From: an uncultured Acidobacteriota bacterium
GTDB taxonomy: Bacteria; Acidobacteriota; Thermoanaerobaculia; UBA5066
NCBI GenBank assembly: GCA_903845115.1
Contig: CAIMWE010000117.1
Location: forward strand, 21,359 to 85,358
Length of the DNA stretch: 64,000 bases
Direction: 5' to 3'
Part shown: positions 36,094 to 45,331 of the stretch, one piece after another
How positions within the stretch are numbered: the first letter of the stretch is position 1
How the letters are laid out: every line of letters begins with the position of its first letter
Made by a program: the position numbers and the translations under genes
Notes under the pieces: model-generated
What the model was told of the DNA's origin: nothing
The model's input: only the letters and a program-made list of their open reading frames with translations
Databases searched by the model: none

Positions 36094-38631
36094 CTACTCC
36101 CCCTCCGCGCCCCACCAGAGCGCGTTGAAGAGGAAGGGGTACGTCGCGTGGGTCTGGGCCCTTTCCTGCGCGCGGAAGCCCAGCAGCACCAGCTTCCCCT
36201 TCCCGAAGGTCGTCGCGACGGCGGCCGCCTTCCGCGCGAGCTTCTCCTCCCCGTGGATCCACCCCGACAGGAGGATGTCCCTCGCCTCGCCCGGGTAGGA
36301 CGCGAGGATCCACCGGTTCAGCTCCGAGCCCGGGAGCGACGTCTGGAACGCGATCGGCTCGTCGACGAAGAGGGCCACCTCGGCGGGCAATCCCCTCGTG
36401 ACCGGGTGGCCGCCGGCGACGTTCGCGCGAAGGAGCGAGCCCGGGCACGAGAAGTCGTCCTTCTTCGCCCGGGCCAGCGTGTTCCGGACCGGAATGTTGA
36501 ACTCCGACATCACGTACGCGGTCGACGAGGCGAGGGAGACCAGCGTGCCGCCTTCCTCGACGAAGGCGCGGAGCGCCGCCGCGCCCTCCTTCTCGAGCCC
36601 GCCCTGGTACTCGGGCGGAAGGTCCGCGAAGTAGCGGGCCTCGCCCTCTTCCCTCTTCGGCTTGCCGGTCGCGATCACGTCCCGGTCCACGCCGGGGAGG
36701 ACGACGACGTCGAACGACTCCCGCAGCTTTCCGGCGCGGACGGCCTTGTTGTCCAGGCTCCTCGGGGCGAAGCCGTACTCCTCCAGGACGAACCGTGTCC
36801 ACCCCTCGTCGATCGACGCGGTCCACGGCTTGTAGAGCCCCACCCGCGGGGCCTTCACGGCGACGGTGGCCTTCGCGTCCGGCTCCGCGGCAGGCGACAG
36901 GGCGAGCCCGGCTGCCGCCGCGAGACCCGCGGCCGCCAGCGCCCCCTTCGGGTCGAGGGTGAAGTCCCCCGAGAGGCGCGAACGCCGGACGGCGCCTCCC
37001 GCCTTCAATGCGGCCTGGACCACCTTCGCGCTCTCCGGGCTCCCACCGTCGAGCGCGTACGACGGCGAGGCAGGCAGGGCCGCCGCCTTCGCCGGGGCCG
37101 GGTCGAACGGCTGGAGCCCACCCGGGAGCTCGGCCTTCTCCACCGCCACTCCGAGCATCAGCGGAAGCGTCCACGCCGCCACGTCGTACGGGAAGACGAT
37201 CTCCTTGCCCGGAACCAGCTTCACCTCCGGGTACCGCTGCGGCTCCATCATCTCCTTCACGAACGGGCCGTACGGCTGGGCGAGCGGGATGTAGACGTCG
37301 CCGCTCGCGGCGACCTTCACCTCGACGTTGTGCTCGGCCATCAGGCGCGCGAGGACGAGGGCGGAGGCGCGGTCGCGCTGGGCGGCCGGGATCCGGAAGG
37401 CCTCCTTCGGGGCCGCCCTTCCGATCGCCGCCCGAGCGCGCGCCGCCATGTCCTTCAGGATGTCCTCGCGCCGCTCCGAGCAGACCTCGAGGAGGGCGTC
37501 GGAGGCGATCCGCTCGTAGTCCATGATGTCCCGGAGCCGCCACCAGCCTCCGGGCCACGGGTTCGGGAAGTTCGTCTGGGGCCCGTACTCGACGAGCCCT
37601 TTCCTCCCCTGCCCCGACAGCTCCGTCGGGTCGACGAAGACCGGCGTCGCCAGCTTCGCCGACGCGACCTCGGTCAGGAGGCCCGAGATGTTCTTCCACC
37701 AGGCGGTGTTCTTCGTCCCGCCGATCCAGTAGGCGTCGAAGGAGTACCCGTAGATCACGCCCGCCTTCGCGGCCTGCTCGAGGCGGAAGGCCATGTTCGC
37801 GCCGATCAGGTTCACCTCCCGCCAGACCAGCGGGTGGATGTCGGGGTCGACCGGCTCGGCGTAGGGCGGCACGAAGATCCGCGGGCCGTTCCACCCCATC
37901 TGGTGCTCGTCCAGCCAGACCTCGGGGAACCACTCCCGGTAGACGACCTTCGTGACGGCCTTCGTCTCCTTCTGCGTCAGCATGTACCAGTCGCGGTTGT
38001 TGTCGTGACCGACGTAGGGGTGGTAAAGCCACGGCAGCCGGCTCCCCTCGTACTTCGTCCCGAGGTTCTTCCGGTACCACCCGGTCTCCATCATCTGGCC
38101 GTCGGGGTTGAGGGACGGGACGAGAAGGAGAACCACGTCGGAGAGCCGCTTCTTCGTGGCGCCGTCCTCCGCCGTCGCGAGGGCGTGGGCCCACTCCATC
38201 GCCATCTGCGTCGAGCCGATCTCGGACGCGTGGATGTTGCACGTCACCAGGAGAACGACCTTTCCCTCCCTGGCGAGGGCTGCCGTCTCGGCCTCCGGGA
38301 GGCCCCGCGGGTCGGAGAGCCTCCGCGCGATCTCGCGGATCCGAACCTGGTTCTTCAGGTTCTCCTCGGACGAGATCACCGCCATCACCAGGTCCTCGCC
38401 CAGCGTCGACTTCCCGGTCGAGACGACCTGCACCCGCGGCGACGCGGAGGCAAGAGCCCTCAGGTAGGAGACGATCTGCCGGTAGTCGGCAAGGGTCCGG
38501 TCGGCGCCGACAGGGATGCCGAGGAACTCGGACGGGGACGGCACGGTGGCAGCGGTGGCGGGCAGGGACGCGAGGGAAAGACCGAGGGAGAGAAGAGCGG
38601 CGGTCGTCGACCGCCGGAACGTAGTGGTCAT
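36094..38631 (-). CDS. Secreted M14-family zinc carboxypeptidase-like protein
   Basis: An 845-residue exported peptidase. The ATG at 38631 gives a signal peptide ending SLPATAA. The zinc site is NIHASEIGST (His-x-x-Glu, about residue 140) with the third ligand probably in YVGHDNNRDW (about 205), and the proton-donor region in VWLDEHQMGWNGPRIFVPP. The remaining 450 residues have a region RVGLYKPWTASIDEGWTRFV leading into a DJ-1/glutamine-amidotransferase-like fold (VVLPGVDRD, EEGGTLVSLASS, GKLVLLGFRAQ). The combination resembles large M14 peptidases found in Acidobacteriota-type genomes. It is followed by glnE after 62 bp, and cotranscription is possible. Confidence 0.83.
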   Translation of the reverse strand: MTTTFRRSTTAALLSLGLSLASLPATAATVPSPSEFLGIPVGADRTLADYRQIVSYLRALASASPRVQVVSTGKSTLGEDLVMAVISSEENLKNQVRIREIARRLSDPRGLPEAETAALAREGKVVLLVTCNIHASEIGSTQMAMEWAHALATAEDGATKKRLSDVVLLLVPSLNPDGQMMETGWYRKNLGTKYEGSRLPWLYHPYVGHDNNRDWYMLTQKETKAVTKVVYREWFPEVWLDEHQMGWNGPRIFVPPYAEPVDPDIHPLVWREVNLIGANMAFRLEQAAKAGVIYGYSFDAYWIGGTKNTAWWKNISGLLTEVASAKLATPVFVDPTELSGQGRKGLVEYGPQTNFPNPWPGGWWRLRDIMDYERIASDALLEVCSERREDILKDMAARARAAIGRAAPKEAFRIPAAQRDRASALVLARLMAEHNVEVKVAASGDVYIPLAQPYGPFVKEMMEPQRYPEVKLVPGKEIVFPYDVAAWTLPLMLGVAVEKAELPGGLQPFDPAPAKAAALPASPSYALDGGSPESAKVVQAALKAGGAVRRSRLSGDFTLDPKGALAAAGLAAAAGLALSPAAEPDAKATVAVKAPRVGLYKPWTASIDEGWTRFVLEEYGFAPRSLDNKAVRAGKLRESFDVVVLPGVDRDVIATGKPKREEGEARYFADLPPEYQGGLEKEGAAALRAFVEEGGTLVSLASSTAYVMSEFNIPVRNTLARAKKDDFSCPGSLLRANVAGGHPVTRGLPAEVALFVDEPIAFQTSLPGSELNRWILASYPGEARDILLSGWIHGEEKLARKAAAVATTFGKGKLVLLGFRAQERAQTHATYPFLFNALWWGAEGE

Positions 38632-38771
38632 CGCAGCCTCCGTTTCGAGTCTAACGGCACGGCCGGGAGCGAAGAGGGTCGAACGGGGAGGGAGACGGCC
38701 GCCGCTCGGCGACCCGGCGGAAAGCCCCGAGAGTGGCAACTTTCCCGGATCTGGGGAACGATACGGCACCG

Positions 38772-39674
38772 ATGGGTCCTCGCTCGCTCTCTGTAGCCGC
38801 ATCGCTCCTCGCTCTGGCGCTGATCCCGGTCGCCCGGGGCGCAGGGCCGGCCGCTCCCCTTCCTGCCGAGAAGGTGACCGAGATCCGGGCCGCCCTCGCG
38901 CGCGAGGACTTCGACGGGGCGATCTCCCTGGCCGAACGCCTTGCCGCCTCCGAGCCCCTCAGCTCCGTCGCCCGGATGTGGGTGGGGCGCGCCCTCGGGC
39001 TGAAAGCCCTGCGTTCCTCGCTCTTCACCCAGCTCAGCTGGGGGAAGAAGTGCAAGAGGGCGTTCGAGGAAGCGGTCGCGCTCGACCCCGAGGACGTCGA
39101 CGCCCGCTTCGAGCTGGCGCGCTACCTCTTCGTCGCCCCCGGGCTCGCGGGAGGGAACCACGACCTCGCGCGGATCCAGATCGGGGAGCTCGCGAAGAGG
39201 AACCCCTCTCGCGCCCTGATGACCGAAGGTCTGATGAAGGAGCACGAGAAGGACCTCTCCGCGGCCGAGGCCGCCTTCCGGAAGGCCGTCGAAACGGCTC
39301 CCGTCGACCACACGTCCGCCGGGGCGCTCGCGAGCTTCCTCGTCCGGCAGAAGCGCTTCCCGGAGGCCCTGGCGTTCTGGAAGGCCCGCATCGACTCGAA
39401 CCCTGCCGACCTCCTCGCCAGGTACGGGTACGCCCGGACCGCCCTCGACTCGAACAGCGGCCTGGCGGAGGCCGCCGAGGATCTCCGGGCCTACCTCGCG
39501 GTGCCGCCGAAGCCGGACGGGCCGACCTGGGCCGACGCCCGCTGGCGCCTGGGACTCGTCCTGGAGAGGCTCGGCCAGAAGCAGGCGGCGATCCACGAGA
39601 TCGAGGAAGCACTGAAGTTGATTCCCGGCCACGCCGGGGCGAAGAAGGACCTCGAGCGCCTGCGAGCCGCCTGA
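38772..39674 (+). CDS. Exported tetratricopeptide-repeat protein
   Basis: A 300-residue protein with a signal peptide (MGPRSLSVAASLLALALIPV, cleavage near ARGAG) and TPR-like helices: FDGAISLAERLAASEPLSSV, CKRAFEEAVALDPEDVDARF, LSAAEAAFRKAVETAPVDHT, FPEALAFWKARIDSNPADLL and QAAIHEIEEALKLIPGHAGA. These mediate protein-protein contacts. An in-frame GTG at 38733 is an alternative start but would bury the signal sequence. It is divergent from the M14 peptidase and convergent with chaA (24 bp). Specific role unknown. Confidence 0.8.
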   Translation: MGPRSLSVAASLLALALIPVARGAGPAAPLPAEKVTEIRAALAREDFDGAISLAERLAASEPLSSVARMWVGRALGLKALRSSLFTQLSWGKKCKRAFEEAVALDPEDVDARFELARYLFVAPGLAGGNHDLARIQIGELAKRNPSRALMTEGLMKEHEKDLSAAEAAFRKAVETAPVDHTSAGALASFLVRQKRFPEALAFWKARIDSNPADLLARYGYARTALDSNSGLAEAAEDLRAYLAVPPKPDGPTWADARWRLGLVLERLGQKQAAIHEIEEALKLIPGHAGAKKDLERLRAA

Positions 39675-39698
39675 CCGGATCGCGGCACTCGCGTCCCG

Positions 39699-40766
39699 TC
39701 AGGGCACGAGCGCCAGGAAGAGGAAGGCCGCGAACAGGACGAGGTGGACCGCCCCCTGCATCACGTTCGTCCGGCCGGTCCCCAGGGTCACGGTGCCGAC
39801 CAGGAACGTCATCGTCAGCATCACCAGGTCCTTCGGTTCGAGGCCAAGAACCAGCGGGAGCTTCAGGACGATCGACGCGAAGGCGACGACCGGGATCGTG
39901 AGGCCGATGCTCGCCAGGACCGATCCGATGGCGAGGTTCATGCTGGTCTGGAGGCGGTTGGCCCGGGCGGCCCGCACCGCCGCCCACGTCTCCGGCAGCA
40001 GGACGAGCAGCGCGATGGCCACACCCATCACCGCCTTCGGCGCGCCCGCCGCCGAAAGGCCGCGCTCGATCGCCGGCGAGAGCATCTTGGCCAGCCCGAC
40101 GACCGCGACGAGAGAGGCGAGCAGCAGACCGAGGCTGGCGAACGTCCGGCCCAGGGAGGGCGGGGCCGCGTGAACCTCCGGGTTCGCCGGGTCGGCCACT
40201 GGCAGGAAGTAGTCGCGATGCCGGACGGTCTGCACGAAGACGTAGGCGCCCCAGAGAGCGAGGGAAGCGACGCTCGCGAATTCCAGCTGTGACGTGCTGT
40301 ACGTCCCGCTCGGCGTCGTGGTGGTGAAGGTCGGGAGGACGAGCGTCAGGCCCGAGAGCGCGATCAGCGCCGCGAGCCCCGCGCCGGCCCCCTCCACCCG
40401 GAACGACTGCTCCCGGTGGCGGATCCCGCCCACCAGGAGGCAGAGGCCCACGACGCCGTTGCAGATGATCATGACCGCCGAGAAGATCGTGTCCCGCGCC
40501 AGGACCGGCGCGTCCGGCCCCCGAGCCAGCATCATCGACAGGATCAGCGACGCCTCGATCACGGTGACGGCGACCGCCAGGACGAGCGTCCCGAGCGGCT
40601 CCCCCACCCGGTGAGCCACCACCTCGGCATGGTGGACCGACGCCAGCACCGACCCGATCAGACCGACGGCGCAGGCAACGAGAAGGGCCGGCCCCGCGCC
40701 CAGCGCGAGGGCGACTCCGAGAACGGCGCAGGAAAGGACAGGGACGATCCAGGTCCAGTGGTGCAT
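39699..40766 (-). CDS. chaA: Calcium/proton antiporter, ChaA-like
   Basis: A 355-residue inner-membrane exchanger of the CaCA superfamily with about 11 helices. The two acidic alpha-repeat motifs are GTLVLAVAVTVIEASLILSM (about residue 60) and VMGVAIALLVLLPETWAAVR (about 245), each with a membrane glutamate. The pattern matches the E. coli Ca2+ or Na+(K+)/H+ exchanger. It is a single gene, convergent with the TPR gene. Nothing indicates a functional link to its neighbours. Confidence 0.88.
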   Translation of the reverse strand: MHHWTWIVPVLSCAVLGVALALGAGPALLVACAVGLIGSVLASVHHAEVVAHRVGEPLGTLVLAVAVTVIEASLILSMMLARGPDAPVLARDTIFSAVMIICNGVVGLCLLVGGIRHREQSFRVEGAGAGLAALIALSGLTLVLPTFTTTTPSGTYSTSQLEFASVASLALWGAYVFVQTVRHRDYFLPVADPANPEVHAAPPSLGRTFASLGLLLASLVAVVGLAKMLSPAIERGLSAAGAPKAVMGVAIALLVLLPETWAAVRAARANRLQTSMNLAIGSVLASIGLTIPVVAFASIVLKLPLVLGLEPKDLVMLTMTFLVGTVTLGTGRTNVMQGAVHLVLFAAFLFLALVP

Positions 40767-41053
40767 CGAGGTGATCGTCCCATACCCGCCCTCGGATGCG
40801 CCCTGGCGGCGCCCGGACCGAGTGGCGAGGGATCACGGAGGAAGAGGACCGGCCCGGCCAACAGGTGCTGGGAGGAATACGTGAGGAGTTCTGGATTCAG
40901 TGGCGGGACTTAACTCGGACATGGCACTGCCGACGTGACATGATCCACCCCGCATGATCCTGCGTAAGTCACGAGCGTGCCGGTCTATTCGGCGATTCCT
41001 CGCCCCGCGCTGTTCCCATCGGCTCACTGGCCTTGGTCCCGCCAGGGTCGCAG
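40767..41053. other. Intergenic region chaA - histidine kinase pair
   Basis: Part of a 315-bp gap between divergent genes. I see no reading frame of interest, no stable hairpin and no convincing promoter. A TGGCAC at 40922 lacks a correctly spaced GC, so it is not called as sigma-54. The C13 tract follows at its right end. Confidence 0.6.
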
Positions 41054-41066
41054 CCCCCCCCCCCCC
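41054..41066 (+). repeat. C13 homopolymer 15 bp before a histidine-kinase start codon
   Basis: Thirteen consecutive C residues lie in the leader of the two-kinase operon, ending 15 bp before its ATG and just before the AGGA ribosome-binding sequence. Tracts of this length commonly vary by slippage. Copy number could also be a sequencing artefact. Confidence 0.85.
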
Positions 41067-41081
41067 GCATAGGACCCCCTC

Positions 41082-42740
41082 ATGAAGCTCGACGTCCAGT
41101 CCTTACGCGAGGAAGCCGAGCGGCGATTCGCGGAGAAGGAAGGATCGGCCCGCAACCTCTCGGCGGTGGACGCGCTCTCCCTCCAGCACGAGCTGGGAGT
41201 CCATCAGATCGAGCTGGAGCTTCAGAACGAGGACCTGCGCCGAACCCGGGACGAGCTGGAAGCAGCCCGGGAGAAGTACTTCGACCTCTACGACCTGGCC
41301 CCTGTCGGCTACGCCGTTCTGAATGATGTGGGGTTGATCCAGGAGGCGAACCTGACGCTCGCGAGCCGCCTGGGGGTGGCCCGAACGGCACTCATCGGCC
41401 GTCCCCTGCGTCGCTTCCTCGATCCCGCGAGCCAGGACCTCTACCTGCTTCACCTTCGGGAACTTTTCGAGACCGCCGAGCCTTCGTCCTTCGAGGTGGG
41501 CATGGTGATGGAGGACGGCACCCCGTTCCAGGGTCGGCTCGACGCCGTCGCCCGCGACGACTCCTCCGGGTCGAGGTACGGTCGCGTCACGTTGACCGAC
41601 CTGACGGAGCGCAAGCTAGCGGAGATCGCCATCCGCGAAGCCGAGGGGAGGTTCCGGCTCCTGGCCGAGGCGACTTCGGAGGGCGTCGCCATGGACGACG
41701 GGAAAGACATCCTCGACTGCAACGTCCGATTTGCAGCGATGCACGGGTACGAGATGGCCGAGATGATCGGCATGGACATCGTGGGCTTGATCGCCCCGGA
41801 ATCGATCCAGTACATCGCGGATCAAATCCGATCGGGTCGCACCGATCGCTTCGAGACCACGGCTCTCCGGAAGGACGGCTCCAGGTTCCCCGTCGAGGGA
41901 GAGAAGCGGATGGTCTCTCATCAGGGAACAGCGAGATGGATCCTGGCCCTCCGGGACCTGACCGATCAGAAACGTGCGGACGCCGAGATCCACCAGCTCA
42001 CGGTCGAGCTGGAGCATCGTGTTCAGGTGCGGACGGCCGAGCTGGAGGCCGCCAACAAGGAGCTGGACGCTTTCTCACACTCCGTCTCCCACGACCTTCG
42101 GGCACCGCTCAGGGCGATCGAGGGGTTCTCGGCAATGGTGATGAGAGATCATAGCCAGCACCTCGACCCCCAGGGGCACCGTCTCCTCGGCATCGTGCGC
42201 ACGAACGTCCGCCAGATGTCTGACCTGGTCGATGCCCTGCTCGGCTTCTCCCGCGCCAGCCAGGCAGAGATGAAGTGCGTTCCGATCGACATGACGAAGA
42301 TGGTGAAGGAGCTGCTTGGCGAGATTGTCCCGGATGGGCAGTGGAATCGATTCGATGTCCGAGTGGACGACCTTCCGCCCGCGACCGGGGACCCGGAGCT
42401 GATCCGGGTCGTCCTTCAGAACCTCCTCTCGAATGCCGTGAAGTACAGCGGGAAGCGGGAACACGCGGTGATCGAGATCGGCTCCCGGCTCGGTTCCGAC
42501 GGCCCAGAGTATTTCGTGAAGGACAACGGGGCCGGATTCGACATGACGTACGCGAGCAAGCTATTCGGGGTCTTCCAGCGGCTCCACGGGGTGACCGAAT
42601 TCGAGGGGACTGGCATTGGCCTCGCCCTGGTCAAGCGGATCGTGACCCGGCACGGAGGGGCCGTCTGGGCGGAGGGCGAGGTCGGAAAGGGGGCGACTTT
42701 CTCCTTCTCCCTGCCAGCGAGGGATAGGGACCTCTCGTGA
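41082..42740 (+). CDS. PAS-domain sensor histidine kinase A
   Basis: A 552-residue soluble sensor kinase. An N-terminal coiled segment (HELGVHQIELELQNEDLRRT, about residues 35-54) leads into PAS1 (about 60-175), PAS2 (about 185-305), a coiled linker, the H-box FSHSVSHDLRAPLRAIEGFS (His about 337), and HATPase boxes LLSNAVKYSGKRE, VKDNGAGFDMTYASKLFGVF and GTGIGLALVKRIVTRHGG. There is no membrane segment and no receiver domain. Codon choice has visibly more A/T at third positions than surrounding genes. Its stop overlaps the GTG of a paralogous kinase (GTGA), with a nearly identical DNA patch shared (41491-41550). No response regulator lies next to it. Confidence 0.9.
   Translation: MKLDVQSLREEAERRFAEKEGSARNLSAVDALSLQHELGVHQIELELQNEDLRRTRDELEAAREKYFDLYDLAPVGYAVLNDVGLIQEANLTLASRLGVARTALIGRPLRRFLDPASQDLYLLHLRELFETAEPSSFEVGMVMEDGTPFQGRLDAVARDDSSGSRYGRVTLTDLTERKLAEIAIREAEGRFRLLAEATSEGVAMDDGKDILDCNVRFAAMHGYEMAEMIGMDIVGLIAPESIQYIADQIRSGRTDRFETTALRKDGSRFPVEGEKRMVSHQGTARWILALRDLTDQKRADAEIHQLTVELEHRVQVRTAELEAANKELDAFSHSVSHDLRAPLRAIEGFSAMVMRDHSQHLDPQGHRLLGIVRTNVRQMSDLVDALLGFSRASQAEMKCVPIDMTKMVKELLGEIVPDGQWNRFDVRVDDLPPATGDPELIRVVLQNLLSNAVKYSGKREHAVIEIGSRLGSDGPEYFVKDNGAGFDMTYASKLFGVFQRLHGVTEFEGTGIGLALVKRIVTRHGGAVWAEGEVGKGATFSFSLPARDRDLS
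41491..41550 (+). repeat. 60-bp DNA identity shared with 43145-43204
   Basis: This stretch, coding FEVGMVMEDGTPFQGRLDAV in kinase A, is base-for-base identical to 43145-43204 in kinase B, and near-identity continues for about 65 bp more on the 3' side. Flanking parts of the two genes differ at many synonymous sites, which suggests local gene conversion or a recent partial duplication. Confidence 0.88.
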
Positions 42741-45331
42741 CGACTGACGCTCAGTCCTTGCGCCGGGAGGCGGAGCGACGGCTCGCCGATAGGGAAGCTT
42801 CAGGGCACGGGCGTAGACCCGAGGACATCCCCGCCCTCCTGCACGAGCTGGGGGTCCACCAGATCGAGCTGGAGCTTCAGAACGAGGAACTGCGGCGAAT
42901 CCAGGACGAGCTGGAAGCAGCCCGGGAGAAGTACTTCGCTCTGTACGACCTGGCGCCGGTGGGATACGCGGTCCTGAATGACATGGGACTGTTCGTGCAG
43001 ACGAACCTGACGCTCACGAGCCGCCTCGGGGTCTCCCGGACAGCACTGATCGGGCGGCCTCTCAACCGCTTCGTCAACCCCACGAACGCAGACGCTGTCA
43101 CCCTTCAGCTTCGAAGGCTTTTCGAGACCGGCGAGCCGTCGTCGTTCGAGGTGGGCATGGTGATGGAGGACGGCACCCCGTTCCAGGGTCGGCTCGACGC
43201 CGTCGTCCACGACGACTCCTCCGGGTCGAGGTGCTGTCGCGTCACGTTGACCGACGTGACCGAGCGCAAGAGAGCGGAAGCGGTGCTGAAAGCCAGCGAA
43301 GCTCGATTCAGGACGCTGTTTGAGAAACATGCTGCCGTCATGCTCCTGGTGGAGCCAAAGTCGGGTCAGATCGTCGACGCCAACCTCGCAGCCGAACGTT
43401 TCTACGGCTACGACAGGGCAACGCTGCGAACGATGCGCATTGACGAGATCAACATGCTGGACCCTTTGCAGGTGGCCTCTTATCGCACGAAGGCGGCGGA
43501 GGAGGTTCTCGACCACTTCGTTTTCCCCCATCGGCTGGCGACCGGGGACGTTCGCTTCGTCGAGGTGCACTCGTCCCCGATCGAGCACGAGGGAACTCGG
43601 ATTCTCTTCTCCGTGATCCACGACATCACCGAACGTAAGAGGGCCGAGGAGGACCTACGGGCCAATCGAGCTCTTCTCCAGGAGATCCTGGATTCGGTCC
43701 CCCAGGCCGTCTTCTGGAAGAACCAGGACAGCGTCTACCTCGGATGCAACCGACCCTTCGCACGATGGGTGGGGCTGGCCGATCCGGAGGAAGTGATCGG
43801 GAAGTCGGACTTCGACCTCAGTCGGCGTCGGGAAGAAGCGGATGCCTATCGGGCCGATGACGCACTGGTCATGGGAGCGGGGCTCCCGAGACGGAGCATC
43901 GTGGAACCGAATCAGGCGTCGAACGGTGCCGAGCGATGGGTCGAAACGACGAAGGTCCCGATGCTGGACGCCAGGGGCGAGGCGCAGGGCATTCTGGGCG
44001 TTTTCGAGGACATCACCGAGCGGCGGCATGTCGAGCGCATGAAGGATGCGGCCTACCAGGTCTCGGAGGCTGCAAATGGCACCGGGAATCTCGACGATTT
44101 CTTCGGGCGCATTCACGCGATCCTCGGCGAGCTGATACAGGCGCGAAACTTCTACATCGCTCTCCTGGACCCCACGACGGAAACTCTCGAATTCCCGTAT
44201 TTCGTGGACGAGTTCGATCCGGCTCCCGCACCGAAACCTGCTGGCCGAGGGCTGACGGAGTTCGTGATCCGGACCGGGAAGCCCCTCCTGGCTTCCCGCG
44301 AAGACCTGGAGGATCTTGTGGTGAGGGGGGAGGTCGAAGTCCACGGCACGTTCCCTCTCAGCTGGCTCGGCTCTCCCCTGGAGGTCTCTGGTGTGACGAT
44401 TGGCGCTCTCGTGGTTCAGCGCTACACGTCCGAGGGATGGTTCACCAGGTCGGACGTGGACTTCCTCGCCTTCCTTTCCGGCCAGGTGGCGACGGCCATG
44501 GGTCGGAAGCGAGCCGAGCAGGAACTCCGGACCCTCTACGCCGAGCTGGAGCAGCGAGTCGAGGAGAGGACGGCGGAGCTGTCGGAAGCCAACCGGGAGC
44601 TGGAAGCCTTCTCGTACTCCATCTCTCACGAGCTGCGGACACCCCTCCGGGCCATCGACGGCTTCTCTGCTCGCGTTTCCGACGCGTATGCGGGTCTCCT
44701 CGGCGACGAGGGACGTCGTCTCTTCGGAGAGGTCCGGTGGAACGCGCAGCGGATGGGACGCCTGATCGACGATCTGCTCGAATTCTCCCGAGCTGGCGAC
44801 GTCGAGCTCTCCCTCGGTTCGGTGAACATGACCGGAGCCGCGAGGGCCGCGTTCGCTCTTGCCGCGCCGAAAGCGGAGTCCCGTGCAAGGATCTCGCTCT
44901 CGGTGGACGACCTCCCTGATGCCCACGGGGAGGCCAGGCTCCTCGGTCGAGTCTGGGATGTCCTCCTGTCGAACGCGGTCAAGTTCTCCGCTGGACGGGA
45001 GAAGCCCGAGATCCGTGTCGAGGGGAGCATCCAGGGGGAAGAGGCGATCTACCGGGTCCGGGACAACGGCGTCGGCTTCGACATGAAGTACGTCGAGAAG
45101 CTCTTCGGCGTGTTCCACCGGCTTCACGGGCACCGCGAGTTCGAGGGGACCGGCGTGGGGCTCGCGCTCGTCCGGCGGATCGTCGTCCGCCACGGCGGGA
45201 AGATATGGGCCGAGGGAGAGCTGGACCGGGGAGCGACGTTCTCGTTCGCGCTGCCCGTGAAGCCACGATCCGACCGCAGCACCTCCGGGCGGAAGCTCGT
45301 CCGGCCGCCGGGGACCACGATCATCTCCTGA
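42737..45331 (+). CDS. PAS/GAF sensor histidine kinase B (paralogue of kinase A)
   Basis: An 864-residue soluble kinase whose first 175 residues closely match kinase A (HELGVHQIELELQNEELRRI, then a PAS). It adds PAS2 (about 185-300), PAS3 (about 310-430), and a GAF domain (about 445-590, containing ARNFYIALLDPTTETLEFPY). Then come the H-box FSYSISHELRTPLRAIDGFS (His about 636) and HATPase boxes LLSNAVKFSAGREKPE, VRDNGVGFDMKYVEKLFGVF and GTGVGLALVRRIVVRHGG. GTG start overlaps the kinase A stop. No receiver domain is attached and no regulator is adjacent. The two kinases may form heterodimers, which is conjecture. Confidence 0.9.
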   Translation: MTTDAQSLRREAERRLADREASGHGRRPEDIPALLHELGVHQIELELQNEELRRIQDELEAAREKYFALYDLAPVGYAVLNDMGLFVQTNLTLTSRLGVSRTALIGRPLNRFVNPTNADAVTLQLRRLFETGEPSSFEVGMVMEDGTPFQGRLDAVVHDDSSGSRCCRVTLTDVTERKRAEAVLKASEARFRTLFEKHAAVMLLVEPKSGQIVDANLAAERFYGYDRATLRTMRIDEINMLDPLQVASYRTKAAEEVLDHFVFPHRLATGDVRFVEVHSSPIEHEGTRILFSVIHDITERKRAEEDLRANRALLQEILDSVPQAVFWKNQDSVYLGCNRPFARWVGLADPEEVIGKSDFDLSRRREEADAYRADDALVMGAGLPRRSIVEPNQASNGAERWVETTKVPMLDARGEAQGILGVFEDITERRHVERMKDAAYQVSEAANGTGNLDDFFGRIHAILGELIQARNFYIALLDPTTETLEFPYFVDEFDPAPAPKPAGRGLTEFVIRTGKPLLASREDLEDLVVRGEVEVHGTFPLSWLGSPLEVSGVTIGALVVQRYTSEGWFTRSDVDFLAFLSGQVATAMGRKRAEQELRTLYAELEQRVEERTAELSEANRELEAFSYSISHELRTPLRAIDGFSARVSDAYAGLLGDEGRRLFGEVRWNAQRMGRLIDDLLEFSRAGDVELSLGSVNMTGAARAAFALAAPKAESRARISLSVDDLPDAHGEARLLGRVWDVLLSNAVKFSAGREKPEIRVEGSIQGEEAIYRVRDNGVGFDMKYVEKLFGVFHRLHGHREFEGTGVGLALVRRIVVRHGGKIWAEGELDRGATFSFALPVKPRSDRSTSGRKLVRPPGTTIIS

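Noticed and set aside
40922..40937. TGGCAC upstream of the kinase pair as a sigma-54 element
   Set aside because: The position where GC is required reads GT, and no paired dyad lies upstream.
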